This document shows, piece by piece, positions 60,774-64,000 of a stretch of 64,000 nt of DNA (its first letter is position 1; every line of letters begins with the position of its first letter). Source of the DNA: Streptomyces omiyaensis (GTDB taxonomy: Bacteria > Actinomycetota > Actinomycetes > Streptomycetales > Streptomycetaceae). The notes beneath the pieces were generated by a model. It was not told where the DNA came from. It saw nothing but the letters and a program-made list of their open reading frames with translations, and searched no databases. Location of the stretch: positions 248,001 to 312,000 of the forward strand of contig NZ_BMVV01000005.1 in assembly GCF_014650895.1 (NCBI RefSeq), given 5' to 3'. The position numbers were made by a program, and so were the translations under genes.

Positions 60774-62681
60774 GTGGGGGAGGCGACGGGGGGAACCGCG
60801 CCGGAGCGGACCATGCTCGTCCTGGGGGACGACGCGCTGGCGCACCGCCTCGCGCGGGAGCTGGCCGAGGTGTACCGGCGGGACGTCGTGCTCGTCGCGC
60901 CCGGGGCCGGATCCGCCCCGGCGGGCCCGGACCGCGTCCGGCACGTGACGGGCACCGCGCCCGACGAGGAGACCCTGCTCCGGGCCGGGTTACGGGACGC
61001 GGAGGCGCTCGCGCTGCTGTACGAGGACGACGAGGCCAACATGCGGGCGGCGTTCCTGGCCCGCAGGCTCGCGCCGGACGTCCGGCTGGTGCTGCGCATG
61101 TACAACCGCAACCTGGGGCACCGGATGGCCGATCTGCTGGACCGGGCGGGCGAGCAGCCGGCGGCCGCCGGGGCCTTCGCCGGGGCGGTGCCGCGCGACG
61201 CCGCCACGATCGTGCTGTCCGACGCGGACACCGCCGCGCCCGCCCTGGCGGCCACGGCCGTCGCCGGGACGCGGAAGGCGGTGCAGGCGGACGGGGTGCT
61301 GCTGCGGGCCGCCGAGCGGCTGCCCGAGGACCCGGACGCGCTGGCCGAGCCCGGTCTGGCGACGCTCGCCCTGCTCTCGTCGACCAGCAGCGACCCGGCC
61401 GGCGCGGACGGTTCGGACCGCAGCGGCGGGCTCGCGCCACTGCTGCTGCCGGACGACGCCGAGGTGCGGGCGGCGGCGGGGCGGGGCGCCGTCGTCCTGG
61501 AGGCGATCGGCCGGGAGCCGCGGCTCCCCCGGCGGCGCGGGAGCCGCGGCGCCTCGCCGCGCGAGCTGCTGTCGCCCCGGCTGCGCCGGGCGCTCGCCGG
61601 CGTCGTCGCGGGCGTCACCGCCCTCACCGTGGCGGCCGTCCTCGCCACCGGCGCCCACCCCCTGCACGCCGCCTACCTCACGCTCCTGGACCTCTTCGCG
61701 ATCGGCGACCCGGCGGTCGGCGAGGAGACGGCCCGTCAGGTGCTCCAGCTGCTGGCCGGCCTCCTGGGCCTCGCCCTGCTGCCGCTGCTGATCGCGGGGA
61801 CCCTGGAGGCGCTGGGCGCGTACCGCAGCGCGGCCGCCCTGCGGCGCCCGCCGCGCGGCCTCGACGACCACGTGGTGCTGCTCGGCCTGGGCCGGATCGG
61901 CACCCGCGTGCTGGTCCGGCTCCGCGAGCTGGGCGTGCCGGTGGTCTGCGTGGAGGAGGACCCCGAGGCGCGGGGCATCCCGCACGCCCGCCGGCTCCGC
62001 GTCCCCGTCGTCCTCGGCGACGTCACCCAGGAGGGCGTCCTGGAGGCGGCGAAGGTCCACCGGGCACACGCGCTGCTGGCGCTGACCAGCTCCGACACCA
62101 CCAATCTGGAGGCCGTGCTCGCGGCCCGCACGCTGGCGCCGGACCTCCTGGTCGCGCTGCGCCTGTACGACGACGACTTCGCCACCACCGTCTACCGCAC
62201 CCTGCGCGCCGCCCACCCGGGCGCCCTCACCCGCAGCCGCAGCGTCACCACCCTCTCGGCCCCGGCCTTCGCCGCCGCCATGATGGGCCGCCAGATCCTG
62301 GGGGCCATACCGGTGGAGCGGCGCGTCCTGCTCTTCGCCGCCGTGGAGGTGGCGGGGCTGCCCGGTCTGGAGGGCCGGACGGTGGCGGAGGCCTTCCGGC
62401 CGGGCGCCTGGCGCGTCCTGGCCCTCGACACCGGCGGGGGCCAGGGGGACGGGCGGTCCGCGGAAGGCGGCGCCGGCGCGGCGGAGCCGCCGGCGCTCCT
62501 GTGGGAGCTCCACCCCGGGTACGTGCTCCGCCCCGGCGACCGCGTGGTGGTGGCGGCGACCCGCGCCGGCCTCCCCGAGCTCCTCGGCGGGGCGGGCGGC
62601 CCGGCCCCGGCACCGCCGCCGCCTTCGGACCCGGCCCCGGACGCGTCACCGTCCCCGCCCGACGTGGGCCCGAGCGCCTGA
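60774..62681 (+). CDS. Twin-RCK NAD-binding protein with non-canonical channel-like core
   Basis: 635 residues from the GTG at 60774. An N-terminal RCK/TrkA-N domain (about 12-130), two hydrophobic segments (about 278-350), then a second RCK domain (VVLLGLGRIGTRVLVRLRELG) and TrkA-C. The pore region reads LDLFAIGDPAVGEE where a K+ channel would have TVGYGD, so the selectivity filter is missing. Codon 73 is TTA (60990-60992), so translation may depend on bldA. Third gene of the antiporter operon, 12 bp after the antiporter. It could be a regulatory membrane anchor rather than a channel. Confidence 0.85.
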   Translation: MGEATGGTAPERTMLVLGDDALAHRLARELAEVYRRDVVLVAPGAGSAPAGPDRVRHVTGTAPDEETLLRAGLRDAEALALLYEDDEANMRAAFLARRLAPDVRLVLRMYNRNLGHRMADLLDRAGEQPAAAGAFAGAVPRDAATIVLSDADTAAPALAATAVAGTRKAVQADGVLLRAAERLPEDPDALAEPGLATLALLSSTSSDPAGADGSDRSGGLAPLLLPDDAEVRAAAGRGAVVLEAIGREPRLPRRRGSRGASPRELLSPRLRRALAGVVAGVTALTVAAVLATGAHPLHAAYLTLLDLFAIGDPAVGEETARQVLQLLAGLLGLALLPLLIAGTLEALGAYRSAAALRRPPRGLDDHVVLLGLGRIGTRVLVRLRELGVPVVCVEEDPEARGIPHARRLRVPVVLGDVTQEGVLEAAKVHRAHALLALTSSDTTNLEAVLAARTLAPDLLVALRLYDDDFATTVYRTLRAAHPGALTRSRSVTTLSAPAFAAAMMGRQILGAIPVERRVLLFAAVEVAGLPGLEGRTVAEAFRPGAWRVLALDTGGGQGDGRSAEGGAGAAEPPALLWELHPGYVLRPGDRVVVAATRAGLPELLGGAGGPAPAPPPPSDPAPDASPSPPDVGPSA

Positions 62682-62769
62682 GCCCCCGTCCGCGCGAGCC
62701 GGCTCCCCGCGCCTCCCGCCCGCTCCCCGCCCGCCCGAAATCCGCGTGCGGAGCGGCCGGGAGGACTGC

Positions 62770-62775
62770 GAGCAT
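62770..62775 (+). promoter_or_regulatory. -10 candidate before the last gene
   Basis: GAGCAT, 6 nt, ATG at 62782; no Shine-Dalgarno. Same geometry as other leaderless genes in the window. Confidence 0.4.
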
Positions 62776-62781
62776 CACGGG

Positions 62782-64000
62782 ATGGACCACACCCTCGAAC
62801 GCCTGCTCGTCCGGCACGCCCTCCGCCTGTCCGTCCCCGCCGGCCCCGCCGGGGACGGAGCCGGCGCCGCCCTGCGGTTCGACGCGGCGCTGCGGACGGC
62901 GGGGTTCGCCCTCTCCTCCCCCCTGCTGGGGGAGCTGTCGGGGCGGTCCTCCGAGACCGTCGTCGAGGTGGCCCGGTGGGCGCTGGAAGCGGTCCGCGAG
63001 CGCGTCGGCGACCACGTCCGGCACCACACGTACTTCCTCGACTTCCCCCACAACGTCCCCGACACGCGGGAGTTCTGGCTGGAGTGCGTCCGGAAGGCGC
63101 TGGAGGACCCGGAGGCCCGGGAGGCGGTGGAGGCGCAGCTGAGCACGGGGGTGCTGAACCTGCTGACGCTGCCCTCCTACGGGCGCTGCCCGCACACGTA
63201 CGAGGAACTGCTCGCGGCGCACGCGGAGCTGACCCCCGCGGCCGGCGACCGGCTGACCGTCCTGCACCTCGGCGGCGCCCCCGAGGAGGAGACCGGGGCC
63301 CTGTACCTGTCGCTGGCGGGGGCCGTCACACCGCTGAACGACGAGCACCTGGCCGATCTGGCGGTGCTCGCCGCGCACTGCGCGGACGGTCCGCAGCCCG
63401 CGGAGATCCCCGTGCGGGAGAACCGGGCGGTGGTCAACGCGGCCCGGCTGCGGGCGGGCGCCGCGCCGCTGCTCGACACGGTCACGGACGTGCTGCGGCT
63501 CGCGTGCGCGCTGTCGGGCGGCGATGTGACCCTGCGCGAGCGGACCCGCTTCCGCGCGCTGTCCCGGCCGCTGCGGCGGGCGCTGCTCGCGGGGCTGGAC
63601 GGCGTCGTGGCGGGGGCTCCGGAGAAGCTCGCCGACGTGGGGCCGCACCGGGAGGCGTGGAAGCGGCTCGGGGAGCGGCTGCACCCGCACGAGTACCCGG
63701 CGTGGCCGCACGCGGCCGGGGTGTTCGCGGTCGCCCGGGGCGAGGTCCTGGTCCCGTCGCCGGACGCGCGGGTGGAGGCGCTGCTCGCGCGGGGCGACGT
63801 GCCGGGTGCGGCGGAGCTGCTGGCGGTGACCCCCGGGCGGCTCTTCCGGGCGCTCGACCGGCTGCTGCGCTCCGCGGCGGACGAGGCCGGGCGGGAGGCC
63901 GTGCTGGCGGCGGCGGAGCGGGTCGCGCCGCGGGTGGCGGGCCGGGTGGTGCTGTCGGTGCGGGAGCACCTGCAGAACCGGCACGACCGGTCGGGCGCCC
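62782..64000 (+). CDS. MXAN_6230/SCO0854-family-like protein, 3'-truncated
   Basis: Open to the end of the window; 406 residues seen. Motifs recalled from this family: HHTYFLDFPHNVPDTREFWLE, TLPSYGRCPHTYEELLAAH, LHLGGAPEEETGALYLSLAG, and RLHPHEYPAWPHAAGVFAVARG. Members are described as RING-domain proteins, but the RING part is C-terminal and lies outside the window. They often occur near stress or tellurium-resistance type genes. No function can be assigned. The ATG is preceded by GAGCAT at 6 nt and no ribosome-binding site. Confidence 0.7.
   Translation, partial: MDHTLERLLVRHALRLSVPAGPAGDGAGAALRFDAALRTAGFALSSPLLGELSGRSSETVVEVARWALEAVRERVGDHVRHHTYFLDFPHNVPDTREFWLECVRKALEDPEAREAVEAQLSTGVLNLLTLPSYGRCPHTYEELLAAHAELTPAAGDRLTVLHLGGAPEEETGALYLSLAGAVTPLNDEHLADLAVLAAHCADGPQPAEIPVRENRAVVNAARLRAGAAPLLDTVTDVLRLACALSGGDVTLRERTRFRALSRPLRRALLAGLDGVVAGAPEKLADVGPHREAWKRLGERLHPHEYPAWPHAAGVFAVARGEVLVPSPDARVEALLARGDVPGAAELLAVTPGRLFRALDRLLRSAADEAGREAVLAAAERVAPRVAGRVVLSVREHLQNRHDRSGA

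Overview
The window is high-GC DNA (about 74% by eye). It uses many GTG and some TTG starts, packs genes tightly on both strands, and shows mycothiol-type DinB/MDMPI enzymes, a b558-type succinate dehydrogenase, very rare TTA codons and a multi-gene NRPS locus. All of this fits a Streptomyces or close actinomycete chromosome. I see no tRNA, rRNA, CRISPR array, insertion sequence or phage gene.

Left part (1-21 kb), mostly metabolism. A DHA2 exporter cut by the window edge faces a TetR regulator. The TetR gene diverges from an amino-acid permease plus a nitrilase-fold amidase. A DUF5701 gene and an sdhCAB operon (minus strand) follow, with a divergent leaderless LysR gene. A GAF-domain regulator precedes an aldehyde dehydrogenase. 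Then come a GAP-family membrane protein, glutamate decarboxylase, a small carboxymuconolactone decarboxylase-like protein, a DUF2252 protein, an alpha/beta hydrolase-GNAT pair, a small unknown protein and a rhodanese.

Middle (21-38 kb). A sulfonate-sulfur operon (ssuD-ssuC-ssuA-ssuB type) lies behind a 31-codon leader peptide of the actinobacterial sulfur-attenuator type; its permease gene has an apparent 1-nt frameshift. Next are a DinB-like protein, a PucR regulator divergent from a Baeyer-Villiger monooxygenase, DUF4246, a DUF5685 protein with a Gly/Cys-rich tail, an MDMPI enzyme, a NUDIX hydrolase, a phosphotransferase whose 3' end looks frameshifted, a secreted GH64 glucanase behind a LacI-type operator, and a glycosyltransferase.

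NRPS locus (38.4-54.5 kb), the most interesting part. Four plus-strand genes encode C-A-PCP (glycine-like code, one TTA codon), C-A-PCP-TE-MFS (assembly line, releasing enzyme and exporter in one 1961-residue chain, with Cys in place of the TE Ser), C-A-PCP (basic-residue-like code) and A-PCP-C (adenylation domain of the acyl/aryl-acid type). A 36-bp perfect palindrome lies between the third and fourth genes. No MbtH, PPTase or other tailoring gene is visible apart from the divergent glycosyltransferase.

Right end (54.5-64 kb). A secreted M9 collagenase-like peptidase lies downstream of a NarL-type two-component pair. A three-gene monovalent cation/proton antiporter operon (regulatory subunit, CPA2 antiporter, twin-RCK protein lacking a K+ selectivity filter) follows. 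The window ends inside a gene resembling the MXAN_6230/SCO0854 family.

Two themes cut across the window. Many single genes have a -10 hexamer exactly 6 nt before the start codon (leaderless mRNAs). Several intergenic gaps hold short GC-rich tandem repeats (14, 15, 18 and 19 bp).
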